Shown: in pieces, positions 43,244-54,655 of the stretch | Position numbering within the stretch: position 1 is the stretch's first letter | Layout: each line of letters begins with the position of its first letter | Source of the DNA: Phytophthora colocasiae | Lineage: Eukaryota; Oomycota; Peronosporomycetes; Peronosporales; Peronosporaceae | Assembly (NCBI GenBank): GCA_018806915.1 | Contig: JAGKQI010000090.1 | Coordinates: 1,984,001 to 2,048,000 of the forward strand | Length of the DNA: 64,000 nucleotides | Direction of reading: 5' to 3' | Notes under the pieces: generated by a model | What the model saw: only the letters and a program-made list of their open reading frames with translations | Databases searched by the model: none | What the model was told of the DNA's origin: nothing | Position numbers and translations under genes: made by a program

Positions 43244-44218
43244 ATGATGTTCCTGCGCTCCCGTCGCCTATTGCCGTCTCTCGCTGCGCCTGCCGCGCTC
43301 CTGGCTGTGTCCACGGCGCGTCTGGAGGCTGCTGAGCCTGAAGCTGCTGCTCAACCTGCCTCTGCCCCTGCCGTGGACTTTGTGGGCGTTTTCGTGAAGA
43401 AAGAATCCGCCGCACGTCTGCGTCAACAGTTCCCGGCCAAGTTCGGCGCCGATGACGAGCCTCTGGTTGTGATTTTGCGCTTCCAACCCACTGAGAAGGA
43501 GAAGGAGGCCTTCGCACCCATTCTAGGCCGCTTGGCGAAGCTCCAGGTTAAGGGAATCGCTGAGGACGACCACGCGCAGACTGTACTGGTGTCTGTGACC
43601 ACCGAAACGGGCGAATCTCTGGAGTATGAGGGCGCTGCGGAGCCTGCGCATCTGACACTGTCGACGTCAGCTGGAGGCCTCAGCGCTGGCTACTCGAGCG
43701 TGCTGCTGGAGCGTCTGCGCGCCAGTGACAAGCTGAAATATCTGCTGGACGAGCAGGAGACGACCTCGGAGTGGACTGGAGAGCTGCCAGCCTTTGACTC
43801 GAAGCACTTGCCGCTGTTCAGCCCCTTCCCGGCTGTTGAAGCCAAGATCTCCAAGGTGGACGGCAAGAAGAGCGAGGAATTGGCTCTGCAGGGAACCGTT
43901 TGCCTGTCATCCCGCTTCGACGCCGCCACGGGCGAGTGTCTGGCCCCCAAGGCCGAGTGCGGCTTCTGCAAGTTCATGAAGGCCGGTCCGTGCGGGAAGG
44001 AGTTCACAGCGTGGGAGGCGTGTCTGGACCGCTGCAAGAAGAGCGGCGACGACTTTATCGAGCAGTGCGGACCGCAGACGCTCGCGTTGCGTGACTGTGT
44101 GGACGCTAACCCGGAGTACTACCATGTGCTGAATGACAGCCCCGAAGAGGAGAAGAAGGAGGATGCAGAGGAGGAGAAGAAGGCTGAGGAGAAGGAGGTC
44201 GTGGAGGAGAAGAAGTAA
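43244..44218 (+). CDS. GCK-domain protein, probably mitochondrial
   Basis: The C-terminal part has a GCK domain (CGFCKFMKAGPCGKEFTAWE then CLDRCKKSGDDFIEQCGPQT), a CHCH-like helical hairpin with paired Cys seen in proteins oxidised in the mitochondrial intermembrane space. It is followed by a Glu/Lys-rich tail. Start: the ATG at 43244 gives MMFLRSRRLLPSLAAPAALL, a good mitochondrial presequence; an upstream in-frame ATG at 43190 would add 18 residues that spoil it. The protein from 43244 is 324 residues. The middle region (about 40-215) has no recognised domain. Similar oomycete proteins are annotated only by the GCK domain, so the exact role is unknown. Confidence 0.75.
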   Translation: MMFLRSRRLLPSLAAPAALLAVSTARLEAAEPEAAAQPASAPAVDFVGVFVKKESAARLRQQFPAKFGADDEPLVVILRFQPTEKEKEAFAPILGRLAKLQVKGIAEDDHAQTVLVSVTTETGESLEYEGAAEPAHLTLSTSAGGLSAGYSSVLLERLRASDKLKYLLDEQETTSEWTGELPAFDSKHLPLFSPFPAVEAKISKVDGKKSEELALQGTVCLSSRFDAATGECLAPKAECGFCKFMKAGPCGKEFTAWEACLDRCKKSGDDFIEQCGPQTLALRDCVDANPEYYHVLNDSPEEEKKEDAEEEKKAEEKEVVEEKK

Positions 44219-44412
44219 GCTGCACATGAAACAACAACGCGAGGACGTTTATCTTAGAGAAGCAGCTCTGCTTTCTTCGCGTATGCTGACTTAGAGGCCG
44301 CAGGGTAAGAGCTCCATTCAATACGCCGTTTTATATAAGAGGGGGTGACTGGCCGTTACCCCCGTGTCTCGCCTTCCTTTTAACCTGTTTGCGTGTAGGC
44401 CCCGATGATCAA

Positions 44413-47400
44413 ATGGATAGCAGACACAGCGCGACTTTGTCTGTAGGTCTGGATACGCTGATAACAGGTCTCAGCAGCAATGCACTGCCAATGTCATGGG
44501 AAAAATCTGCAGTGACACGTCGTCCTCAACTGGCGCAGATCCCATCAGGATCTCTATCAGTCCCTAAGAAGAACGGGAGTCTGAACCAACTGCCAACCCA
44601 GTCATTTCGCAAAGCTTCTCCGGGCGTTCGTCTGAATAGAGGAACGTCCAAACGCGTGACCAAAGTTCCGAAGTTAGCGTTTAACCAGACCTGTGGGAAA
44701 CGGAGAGGAAGGAACGCGAGTTCGAACCAATTCAGCCTTGATGGAGAAGCACGACAGGTGAATGCTGGTGTGTATCTGTTGGAGAACGTCAAGACTGGAC
44801 ACCGCTACTTCGGCACGACCTGGGACCTGCAGAACGCTGCTGCGCAGAGTTTCCACGACTTACAGCTCGCTGTACATCCGCACCAAGCGCTAAGTACCTG
44901 TTTTAAACTGTACGGTGAAGCTGCTAGTGGCATTCGCTTCCGAATTCTCGAGCATGTTAGTCCGCCGTCATCTCCGCAGCCTCCGTCTCGCGACCAGAAC
45001 AGTGTGAAGAGGAGGAGGATAAAACGCCGTGCAGATGAGAACAATAATGACAGCTTTGACGTCCGAGCTATGGAGCGGAAATTGGCCGCGCGACTTCGTT
45101 TCCACCAGCGGAAAACAGTTCGCCGCGTCGCGTACAAGCTCGTCCGCCGGTTCTTGGTGGTGCCGGTGCTGGCTCGCGCGTGGCCTCAATGGGTTTGCGT
45201 TACGGAAGGTTTAACCACTTGTGAGCGTGTTGCTGCCAGTGTCGAGATACAACGCGCTGCACGAGGGTATCTCGCTCGGATTCTGGTGACTGGAATACGT
45301 CGAGAGCATGCAGCGCGAATACTACAGCAGTTTATGCGCCGCTGCCACTTTACACTCGCCTGTAGACGGCGCGCACGTGTTCTCCGCGAGGTAAAGGCTG
45401 CAGGTGTTATTCAGCGATCGATGCGCGAGTTTGTAGCTTGTCGAAAGGCCAGAAGAAGGCGAGAGGGGGTGCGACGATGGCTTGCAGCTCGGAAGTTGCA
45501 GGCGTACATTAGAGGTCATCTAGCCCGGTGTCTTGTGAAACGTATGAGACTGGATAAGCTTCGAGTGCACGCTGCTATGGACATACAACGAACAGCTCGG
45601 GGCCATTTAACTCGATTGCAATTGCAGCGCCAACGCCAGCGAGTCACTGACCGGAGAGCTGCGATACAGATACAGAAGGTCTGGCGAGGCTACTCGACGC
45701 GAGTTAAAGTCACGCTGGGACGTCTTGGACTATTGTCGACCCACCGCCGTCCGGATCAACGTCCGCTGGACGAGCTGAGAGATGACGCAGCTAGAACAAT
45801 CCAACAATGCTACGCACGTTGGCAAGCTCGGCGTCTAAAAGAGCAGAATGACAAGGCCACGACGATCCGCATGGCCTACCGCAACTACGTCGCCAGGAAG
45901 TTCGGCTGGGTGGCTTTGACGGTGCTTCTCGAGACGTCAATGGCGAACCGGATCCAGAGCGCGGCGCGCCGATGGATGTTTCAGCGCAGTTTCCGTCTCG
46001 TGGTCAAGGAATACCGACGTGAGAAGGCCGCTCTTACTATCCAATGCTTCGTCCGACAAGGCCGAGCACGGCGTAAAGTTCACGTTTTAAGAGTGAAGAA
46101 GCGATGTGCACAGGCGATCAGACGCATTCAGACGTTCTGGCGTGCGTGCTGGATGCTGCTCAAGCTGCGCGAACGGATTTTAACGCGGAAACGAGAGTGC
46201 GCAGCCAAACGGATCCAGACGACGTACCGCGCATGGGTGGCGCGACGCGAACACCTCGCTATCAGGGACTTAGCTCGGCGAAATGGGGCTGCTATCAAGT
46301 TACAGTGTTTGTTCCGCGCGCGGCAGGCACGGCGTGAATTACTGCGACGACAGGTGGTCCGGAAGTTGGGGGCATGTGAAAATTGCCGGTCTCAACTCGC
46401 GACTGTGTATCACTTTGAAGCTGAGAGCGAGCTGTGCGCTGCCTGTTGCGACAGTTTTGCCAGTCTGGGCGAATCCATCATGGAGACGCTCGATGTGAAC
46501 GTGTATCGCCGCATATTGGTGCGTCTCGTGAGCGCGCAACGTGCCTATCGCGCCTTTCAACGTCGGATGCAGCTCCAATTCGGGACGTGCACGCTATGTG
46601 AGAAGCACGCCGTTCGTAGAAGCTGTTGGTCATGTGGACTTGGCCAAACCGGGAAGCCAGTGGGTTTAACGTTCTGCCGGTCGTGCGACGCTCTGTTTCA
46701 CGGTCGCGCTGGAGCTTTGCTTCAGCACCAACGGAAGAATATCGAGCATGCGTACGCTGAAATCGCCGCATCGGTGACGATACAGAAGTACTATCGCAGG
46801 TTCGCTCAGCGCCACACGCTCACCGACCTGCAAGTTGCTCGGCAGACTGCAGCCGCAAAGCGTGTCCAGGAGTGCTACAGACGCCACCGACAACGTCGCA
46901 TCACACGAGCCATTTGCGCGGCACACAGACAGCAACAGGCGTTCGAAGTCAGCGCTGCACTTACCATTCAACGGGTATTGCGAAGACACTTGGCTCGGTG
47001 TGAACTCCGCCGTCTGAAGCTCGAGCGCAACAGCGCGGTCAAAATTCAACGCGTGTTTCGACGGTATCAAGTCAGGCGCGAGTACTATGCGGCGGTTGTG
47101 ATCCAAAGGAATGTTCGTGGCTGGTTAGCTCGACGTATAGCTGATGCCTTGCGGTGCGAAAAACTTGAGCGCCAGCTGAACGCTGCTGCGTGCTGCATTC
47201 AACGCCACGTTCGTGGGTTTCTTGCCAGGCGACGCGTACTGTACATCCGTCAGTACAATGCAGCGGTGTTGTTGCAATCCACTTGGCGCGGATACGTCGC
47301 GCGATGCAAGTTACGCACACTAAAGCTCGAGAAACAGCGGAAGTTCACCCAGGACCTCCACGACCGTCTTAATTCTCTTGCTGCTGAAATTGCAGAGCGC

Positions 47401-48378
47401 GCACGGGTTTCAGCCACTCGGATCCAGACGGCGGTGCGCGGGCGGCAGGCTCGAGACGAATTGCACAATCGAAAGCTCCACGCAGCGAGGGACGCGCGAG
47501 TGCTGCTTCGCAACGCATTCGTGGCACTCGAAGTGTCTAGTGCAACCTGCATCCAGCGTCACGTGCGCGAGCGTATCACGGATCTTGCTGGACGTCTACG
47601 ACTACGGGCTCAATGCTGCGCGCGTTGTTTCTTGAGTAGACGCACGGTGACGTGGTTGCGGCTCGAGAAGCGATCAGCTGTGCGGATTCAGCGCGCGTTC
47701 CGATATTCTCGTGCCAAACGGCGACTTGCTCGCCTTGTTGATGCGGATGTGGCCGAAATCGCAAAACCTGCGGGGTGGGTTGAGCTCTTTGATGAGGAGA
47801 GCGGATGCGTCTACTACTACCATACTGAGACGGGAGAAAGCGTGTGGGAACGCCCACCGGAGATGGATGCTCCGACTTGGACGCCTGAAGATGCAGCCGG
47901 CGAGAGCGTCGGCGAGTGGGTCGAGTATTGGGACGAGAACGTCGGCACCTCGTACTTCTACAACGTTAAGACTGGAGAGGCGAAGTGGACGACGCCTGCA
48001 GGTTATACGAGCAGCAACCAGGAAGAAACGTCTACAGCTGACGCCTGGCCATTGGAAAACGGTGGCACGTACTTCACACTTCCATCACGCTCGATGCTGG
48101 AGGCTTCAACCGAGACAGGAAACCAGCAAATGGAAGGTTATGCGGACCAGTATTACGACTACAATGGAGAACAGGCTGCGTGGGGTGATGATGGGTATAA
48201 TGGAGATGTCAATGGCGAAGGTGGCTACTATTACTATGGGGAAGATGCTGGTGAGCAGTTTGAGCCTGTGGACACTGAGTACGACATCAACTACAAGATT
48301 TACCTGACACAAATGCAGCAACAACACGAAGAAACAGACGACCAACAGGACCCCAAAGACGCTTTGAATAGAGTTTGA
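44413..48378 (+). CDS. Giant IQ-motif protein with zinc fingers and two WW domains
   Basis: 1321 residues from ATG 44413 (the frame is open to 44389 but begins with TTG). From about residue 275 to 1115 there are more than twenty IQ-type repeats, such as AASVEIQRAARGYLARILV, AAIQIQKVWRGYSTRVKV and AAVVIQRNVRGWLARRIAD, which bind calmodulin or myosin-light-chain-type proteins. They are interrupted at about 655-760 by a Cys/His region (CENCRSQLATVYHF, CTLCEKHAVRRSCWSC, CRSCDALFHGR) resembling a B-box-like zinc module. Two WW domains follow at about 1121-1150 (WVELFDEESGCVYYYH) and 1168-1196 (WVEYWDENVGTSYFYN), which bind Pro-rich ligands. The Tyr/Gly-rich tail is acidic. The layout recalls ASPM-like and centriolar/cytoskeletal scaffolds, but no calponin-homology or motor domain is present. 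Intronless. Confidence 0.85.
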   Translation: MDSRHSATLSVGLDTLITGLSSNALPMSWEKSAVTRRPQLAQIPSGSLSVPKKNGSLNQLPTQSFRKASPGVRLNRGTSKRVTKVPKLAFNQTCGKRRGRNASSNQFSLDGEARQVNAGVYLLENVKTGHRYFGTTWDLQNAAAQSFHDLQLAVHPHQALSTCFKLYGEAASGIRFRILEHVSPPSSPQPPSRDQNSVKRRRIKRRADENNNDSFDVRAMERKLAARLRFHQRKTVRRVAYKLVRRFLVVPVLARAWPQWVCVTEGLTTCERVAASVEIQRAARGYLARILVTGIRREHAARILQQFMRRCHFTLACRRRARVLREVKAAGVIQRSMREFVACRKARRRREGVRRWLAARKLQAYIRGHLARCLVKRMRLDKLRVHAAMDIQRTARGHLTRLQLQRQRQRVTDRRAAIQIQKVWRGYSTRVKVTLGRLGLLSTHRRPDQRPLDELRDDAARTIQQCYARWQARRLKEQNDKATTIRMAYRNYVARKFGWVALTVLLETSMANRIQSAARRWMFQRSFRLVVKEYRREKAALTIQCFVRQGRARRKVHVLRVKKRCAQAIRRIQTFWRACWMLLKLRERILTRKRECAAKRIQTTYRAWVARREHLAIRDLARRNGAAIKLQCLFRARQARRELLRRQVVRKLGACENCRSQLATVYHFEAESELCAACCDSFASLGESIMETLDVNVYRRILVRLVSAQRAYRAFQRRMQLQFGTCTLCEKHAVRRSCWSCGLGQTGKPVGLTFCRSCDALFHGRAGALLQHQRKNIEHAYAEIAASVTIQKYYRRFAQRHTLTDLQVARQTAAAKRVQECYRRHRQRRITRAICAAHRQQQAFEVSAALTIQRVLRRHLARCELRRLKLERNSAVKIQRVFRRYQVRREYYAAVVIQRNVRGWLARRIADALRCEKLERQLNAAACCIQRHVRGFLARRRVLYIRQYNAAVLLQSTWRGYVARCKLRTLKLEKQRKFTQDLHDRLNSLAAEIAERARVSATRIQTAVRGRQARDELHNRKLHAARDARVLLRNAFVALEVSSATCIQRHVRERITDLAGRLRLRAQCCARCFLSRRTVTWLRLEKRSAVRIQRAFRYSRAKRRLARLVDADVAEIAKPAGWVELFDEESGCVYYYHTETGESVWERPPEMDAPTWTPEDAAGESVGEWVEYWDENVGTSYFYNVKTGEAKWTTPAGYTSSNQEETSTADAWPLENGGTYFTLPSRSMLEASTETGNQQMEGYADQYYDYNGEQAAWGDDGYNGDVNGEGGYYYYGEDAGEQFEPVDTEYDINYKIYLTQMQQQHEETDDQQDPKDALNRV

Positions 48379-48480
48379 AGCTTTATTGATTGAACTTTGC
48401 TGGCCGCCCCTGACTGCTTCTCTACAACGTTTCTACAAGGGACAGCACGTACAAACTCTCGAATTTGAAAAGAAGATCAG

Positions 48481-50293
48481 TTACCACGATGGTTGGTAGG
48501 CTGCGGCAGCCTGGTTGGCCATGAGAGACGCCTGATTGCGCTGCTGCTGCTCACGATCACGCGTTTGTTGCTGGCGCAGACGCGCGGCTTCCATGTTACG
48601 TGCGACTTCTTCTTCGTCGCTCTTAGCGAAGTTGAAGCCACAGCCCATGCAAAACTTGGCCGTAGCCTTGCATTCCTTGCTGCACGTTGAGCAGTTCTTA
48701 GTGCTGGGCTGCGAGGACGGCGCAGACCACGATCCAGACGTCGGGATGGGCGCTGGTAGTTGCACAGACGCGTACGACGACGAGGGTCCAGTCGAAAATG
48801 AAGACGACAGACTCGGGGTCGATGCGGCAGGGACCACCTTAGTTCCACAGTGCAGACAGAACTTCTGGGTCGGCTTCAACGGTTGATTACACTTTGTACA
48901 GGTGCTTGGGGTTGGATCCGGAGCAGAGAAAGAAGAACTGGAGCTGACGGAGGACACGGGGGACGGAGCCATCACAGGAGTCGGAGCAGGAGTAGCAGCA
49001 GCAGCAGCAACCTTTGTGCCACACTTTGGGCAGAATTTTTGCGTGGCCTTGAGTGTGAAACTGCACGACGCACAGTTGTGGTCGCCACCAGGGAGTGAAG
49101 ACGACGACGAGTTGGATGCCAACGAGTTCGTGCGCTGCAGCGGTGCTGAAGAGAAGCTGTTGCTGGATGTGAACGGAGCAGGCGACGAGAAGCTGTTACT
49201 GGGCGTCAGAGCAGCAGGAGCAGCAGCGGCCACTTTGGTTCCGCACTGCAGACAGAACTTCTGCGCCGGCTTCAGCGCGGCGTGACAGCTCACACACTCG
49301 TTGGCTGCAGGAGCCGGCGCTGCAGCAGTGGCAGTGGGTCCGGTCGACGACACCGACAGCGTGGACAACCTCATGGCTTCCTGCCTCAGTTGCTCCTCCT
49401 GTCTCTTCGCCTCAAAGGCCTTGCGCGCTTCCTCTTCGGCCTTTCGCCGGTTTTCTTCGCGTCGGGCCTGTTCTTCCCGAAGGCGTCTGGCTTCCTCTCT
49501 CATTTTCTCCTTAGCTGCGCGCTTTGCTTCCTGCTTCTTCAGCTCTTCCTGCGCCGCAAGAGCTTCCGCGCGCAGTCTCTCTGCTCGCGCCTGCTTTTCC
49601 TGCGCTTGTCTCTCAGCCTCTTCACGCCGTTCACGGGCCGCCTGTGCCACCTGCAGGTGCTGCTGTCTCTGCGATTCCAGTTCCTGTTGTCTGCGCGCGT
49701 TCTCACGCTCCACAGCGGCGCGCTGCTGCGCTTCATAGTCCGAGATCGCGCTCTGCGCCGACAGCCTCATCGCTTCAGCACGGTCGCGCGCGTCTTGAGC
49801 CTGGCGTTCGGCTTCCTCGCGGCGGCGCGCTGCTTCGTCCCGTTGAGCGTCAATGGCGCGTCGTTCATCCTCAGCTGCACGCGCACGTGCTTCATTGTCT
49901 CGCGCAGCTTGGGCCTCCACTTGGGCGCGCTGCTGGGCCTCGTACTGCGCGATCGCATTGGCCGCTTCCTGTTGGCTTGCGTCGGCGTGTAGCTTGGCCT
50001 CCTGGGCGCGTCTCTCCGCTGCTTCTCGTGATTGACGCGCGCCTTCGACTTCAGGTGACGGCGCGAACGTCACGTGGCGCACGGGGGCGGGCGGGGCCGG
50101 CGCAGCACCAGGAATCGCTTCACCTGAATGTTATTATTGAGAGATTTGATTAGCATTGCCGTTGTTGATCCGTAGAAGGGTGTTAAGGGCAATTCTTGCG
50201 TGGGTGGGTAGAGGAGAACATACCGCATTCAGGGCAGAAGGCGCCCTGTAGATCCGGGGCCAGGTAGGAGCCACACTCGCCGCAGAAGCCCAT
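48481..50293 (-). CDS. Zinc-ribbon / coiled-coil protein
   Basis: Two exons, 50224-50293 and 48481-50123, GT-AG intron, joining in frame to 570 residues. The first exon encodes one zinc ribbon, MGFCGECGSYLAPDLQGAFC then PECG. It is followed by a long Arg/Glu/Ala coiled coil (about 50-270) and then four more ribbons of the form CxxC...KFCxxCGTKV (about residues 299, 375, 431 and 501) separated by Ser/Pro linkers. Each ribbon should hold one zinc ion. Such DZR-type ribbons usually mediate protein contacts; the partner is unknown. It converges with the IQ protein gene (about 100 bp between stops). Confidence 0.8.
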
Positions 50294-50466
50294 GTAGAAG
50301 TGTCGGAAGGGCTAAGAGGGGGGAGTGAAGTTGAGATGTGTGCAATGAGTATACACTATACGGTCCAAAGGTTTTATATGTAGCAAGAATTTGTGTGACT
50401 TTCCTTTGCTCGTATTTAAACGAAGTGATTCGATACTTGTGGATACAGTTCTGGATTGCTCACAAC

Positions 50467-52605
50467 ATGAGTCCGGGCGACGATGAAGTCGACCTTCGAG
50501 AACAGGTGAGGGCCGTGAAAGACAATGTTATCGGCCAAAAGACAGCATCAATATACGTACGGGGAATATGCCGCTATGTAGCATGGCTCTACAGACGGAA
50601 GAGACATCTCCTACGCGATACCTTTCTCGGCAGCTTGCGTAGCTGCGATTTGGAACAAGACGACTATGGAACTGCATCACTGAAGCTTGGCAGCATAGCT
50701 CGTTTCATGGAAGAGAATCGTGAAATATCACCTCTGAATTACGATCTTCACGAACCTGACGATTTTGAGGAGTTTTTGATGTCTATTAGTGGTAGAAGTG
50801 GAGGAAAACCTGGTCGATCGGTCTACGACTCGATGCGCTCGAGTCTGTTCCATCTTTACCGTGGATATGGGCAAACAATGTCACCTGAATTTGCGGGTAA
50901 TCTGACACTATTTTTTAAGGGTTTGAAGCGCGACGTCGCACGACGCAATCACAATGCTGGTGTAAAGTTGACAGAGGGCAAGGAACCTCTTTCATTTTCG
51001 GTATTACGGCACTTTTGTGCCACGTTTCTCAAACATAACGATACTGAGTTTGTATTTGCTCACACCTTCTTACTTTTGAGCTGGAATCTGATGTGTCGCG
51101 CTGGAAACACGTCATCAATTCACTCCGGTCATTTGAGTTGGGATGGAGATGCATTAGCAATTCTTTTTGGGCATATGAAGAATGACCAGGACGGCACAAG
51201 ACCCCGTGATGCCAGACACGTATATGCAAATCCATTCATCCCAGAAATTTGCCCGGTACTTTCATTAGCTATCTATGGCGCTGTTTTAGGACTCTCGAAT
51301 TCCAAGTTATTCCCAGGTGGCAATCAGTACGACAGGTTCTCAAAAATACTGAAGCGAGTAATGGAAACAGAACAGATGAAGGAAATCCTGGCAAATGAAG
51401 GACTAGTGGCCTCAGATATCGGAACGCATTCTGCTCGAAAAGGGTCTGCAACCTTTGTCTCTTCGTGCTCCAACGGGGGGCCTTCTGCTGCGGCCATTTG
51501 TATCAGAGCTGGTTGGACACTACCTGGTGTACAAGACACTTACATCCGTTACGAGTCCGCTGGAGATCGCATTGTAGGCCGCTATGTAGCTGGTCTACCT
51601 TTTGATGATACTGGTTTTGCTATATTACCACCATTTTTTTCCGATGTTGATGAGTTTGTTCGTGACAACATCAACCTGTGCTTTATAAACTTACCTCCAC
51701 ACTTACTGCGGACTGGTGGATTTCTATTGGCGTCTTTAGTTTATCACTGGGAATATTTACGCACGATATTAGGCCCACAACATCCGCTATATCGGAATCC
51801 AGTATTTGGGAATGTGGAACTGATATATCAATTGAAACAGCGTGTTACTTGTCGAATGGCGTGGCCATCGGATCGAATAAGGCCCACTGGGGTCCCACCC
51901 CACGTTCATTTACTTGTGGCTATGGAGAAGCAGTCAACCCAACTGAAACGACTCGCAATCGGTGTCTGAACTAGGTCCAACACTCCTAGAGCAGATAACC
52001 ACAGAGCTATCGCGCTGCCAAAGATCCCTGTCAACAACAGATTTGCATGCCGGTCTCTCGCAGGCGCTTGAAGGATGTGGAATTACCGAAATTTTAGAAT
52101 CCCTCCGAAGTAACAATCATCATCAAATGCAGCACAACGATGCAGCCCACGACGAGGTTATCGACGAACATAGCGACACCCTCCAAAATGCACCACAAAC
52201 TTTATCACTTGTGAACGAAAGATTTTCTAGGGTAACTGCCGACTTTCATATTCCTGGCATGTCATTGATGACCGCATGGGAGCATTGGTGCTGTGGTGAT
52301 CCTTCTGGTCGAATTGACCATACCGTTTCTTGCAATGGAGGGACTTGTCCACAAGTAAGAAGCGAAAGACACTGTCAAATTATCGATGCATGATGATGGA
52401 GATACAAACTAAAATTCCCCACTGTTCCTGGATTTCAGCTCCAACTATTCAACAAGCTCGCGAAATGCTGCAAAGCGTACTGGCAAAGCTTCCTCTCAGC
52501 GATTTCACCCCCAAGAAACGTCAACGACGCAAGGATCAGCTCAAATGGTCTACCGCTCTCAACGTTATTCGAGCAAACCGCCGTACATCGGCCCGAACTG
52601 GATAG
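50467..52605 (+). pseudogene. Crypton tyrosine recombinase, second copy
   Basis: From ATG 50467 (MSPGDDEVDLREQ) the recombinase core is intact to 51969: Arg in SWNLMCRAGN, H-x-x-R in GTHSARKGSATF, and the nucleophile Tyr within AGWTLPGVQDTYIRYE. The C-terminal domain is broken by frameshifts near 51962 and 52340; its pieces read LGPTLLEQITTELS, then MTAWEHWCCGD, then KTLSNYRCMMMEIQ and a basic tail. The same segments in the same order occur in the Crypton at 4301, although the two proteins are clearly different in sequence, so these are separate lineages. Catalytic residues are all present, but loss of the C-terminal domain probably disables it. Confidence 0.85.
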
Positions 52606-53385
52606 TGTAGCGAATGTAAAACACGTAAGTAAAAAACTTAAATATGCTGTGTTCATGAGGAGAGAGGGTATACCTTGTCGATGAGAACTACGATCACGAG
52701 TTGAAGAAGGCGTTTACTACCGAAATACGTGGTGGCACAGATTTCGTTTTTTACGGTATATTTATGTGCGCCTGACGCCAACGAATTCTTAGATACTTTG
52801 GATATCCCTGAATGGCCGTTATTTTGTATGGACACTCTGAGGCGATTTTCGAACTCGTTGGCGCACAGACGCACACAAAACGCAATGGCCGCAATACAAA
52901 GTGGAGGCCAGACGCCAACGAATTCAAGAGAATTATGTATACAGCATTAGGCCGATACCGCCACCCAAAGTTACACCGACTTCGCGACACTTCACAAAGA
53001 ACTTGTAGTCAACGTGCTTCAGAAGCCCCATGGCAACTTGAGCGAGCAAGAACTTGATGACATAGTTGTTTGCATACACGGTCAAGCGAGTCTTGCCTTT
53101 AGCAAGAACCTTGGTTCGAATACAGTGCTCGAGCATAGAGTTGATCTGGTCGCTTCTTTTGCCGCTAGTAATTTTATCGTAGAGATAGTTTGTTTGGACA
53201 CCGTCGTTCTCACAGAAGGTACCAATGCAACTCACGGAAAGCGGGGAGCAAAAGTACCACTACGAAGGAGGAGTGTTAGCCACGCTTGGAAAGGTTAAAT
53301 TCTGCGAAAAGTCCATCACAACAACGACGTGGTCGTCACTCAAAGCAGACATGTCTTCCTTATACTCGATGCTACAAACAAAATG

Positions 53386-54592
53386 AGACGGTTTCAAACA
53401 AAATGATGCTTCGGCGCCATTTGGGATTTTCGAGACATCTGAAAACGAACTTAAGTGAAACTAACGGGAATGTAGTCTTTTGTATGTGTACCTATTTTTC
53501 ATAAGTGTATCGGTTCCAGAAGGGATGATCTTTCCCATTTTCAAAGATGAGTGGCGGGGAACATAGTTCGCCCCCCGAGGTCCATGACCTTGGAGGTAGG
53601 TGAGGAGGTCAGCGGTGAGGCAGTAGTTGGCGACAGTGGATGCGGGGTTGCCAACAAAACACGGTCATCCTCGCGACTCTTGTTAGGATCGCTTCAGCCC
53701 GAACCAGAACAATCCACAGGTGAAGCTTCTGAAGACAGTTCCTGGGATCCAGCCACCGGGGACTCCAGCGAAGGTGGCGAACCTTCTGTTGAAGAGATTC
53801 TGGACGACCATAGTGATTTTGGATGGAAGCATCAATTTGAATAACGGAGACCTTCGCGAGCGTGTGACCGAATTAATTGGAGCCACCAATGCCAAACTTT
53901 GAAAAAAAAAAGCAGCAAATGTTCAACAGAGTCCGCCCGTACGTCCCTGAAGAGTTTGTGAACGACCCCATTTACTCTGCTCCAAACGACGAAGAAGAGA
54001 GGATCGCAAAAGAAACCATCCTGGCCCGCCGTAAGGCCGCCGTCCAGAGAAAGCAGAATGCTGCTTCTAAGAACCACAGCACTAAAGCTATCACGGAGGT
54101 TATCGAAGATCACATCGGGAACGGGAACGACGCTGATCAGACGAAACCTACTTCCAACCGATTGAAGCGTGCCAGGGAGAATCAATAGAACAAAATGTTC
54201 CCACTTATTCGAAATGATGCTTCCATCCTTTTCCCAAATACCCAAAATAGAGAATGAAATTACCCATTCTGATCAAAATATACCCTTCGGCTTTAAGAAG
54301 TAGTATGTTCAGTACAAAATATGAAGGTGTTCCTGGGCGAATTATAAGCTCTCCGTAGGCGCAATCGAATCAACGCAAGAAAAGGAACCAATCTATATAA
54401 TAAAAAAAAAATCGAAAATGACGACCTCGGCCGAGGCAACTTTTTCAAACGAGCACACATTGGAGTGTACTCAACTATTTGGACATCTGAAAACATTAGA
54501 AGAAAGAGGAGATAACTGTCTTTGCGACGAGGCGTCTAAATCGCGATTCGTACTTAGGTTCGGAAGCATCATTTTGTTTGAAACCGTCTCAA
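53386..54592. mobile_element. TIR element inside the intron of another transposon gene
   Basis: Inverted repeats of about 28 bp, reading inwards TGAGACGGTTTCAAACAAAA, lie at 53386-53413 and 54565-54592. The host intron appears to start at a GTAAGG donor near 54655 and end at TTTGTAG near 53359, so the element is intronic. The target duplication is not clear (AAA versus AAT at the edges), which leaves the superfamily open. Confidence 0.6.
53547..54188 (+). pseudogene. Degenerate ORF of the intronic TIR element
   Basis: Protein-like stretches in three frames in a row: WDPATGDSSEGGEPSVEEIL, then ILDGSINLNNGDLRERVTEL, then MFNRVRPYVPEEFVNDPIYS followed by a basic tail ending RLKRAREN. A run of ten A near 53903 lies at one frame change. 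An ATG at 53547 is the only plausible start. I do not recognise the family. Confidence 0.4.
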
Positions 54593-54655
54593 ATGATACC
54601 AACATCCCCTGTCAAATCTTGTCCGTAAATCAAAATGATATCAATATCCCTTACC

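Noticed and set aside
49282..49992. 236-codon plus-strand ORF opposite the zinc-ribbon protein
   Set aside because: Leu/Arg/Phe-rich shadow of the coiled-coil codons on the minus strand.
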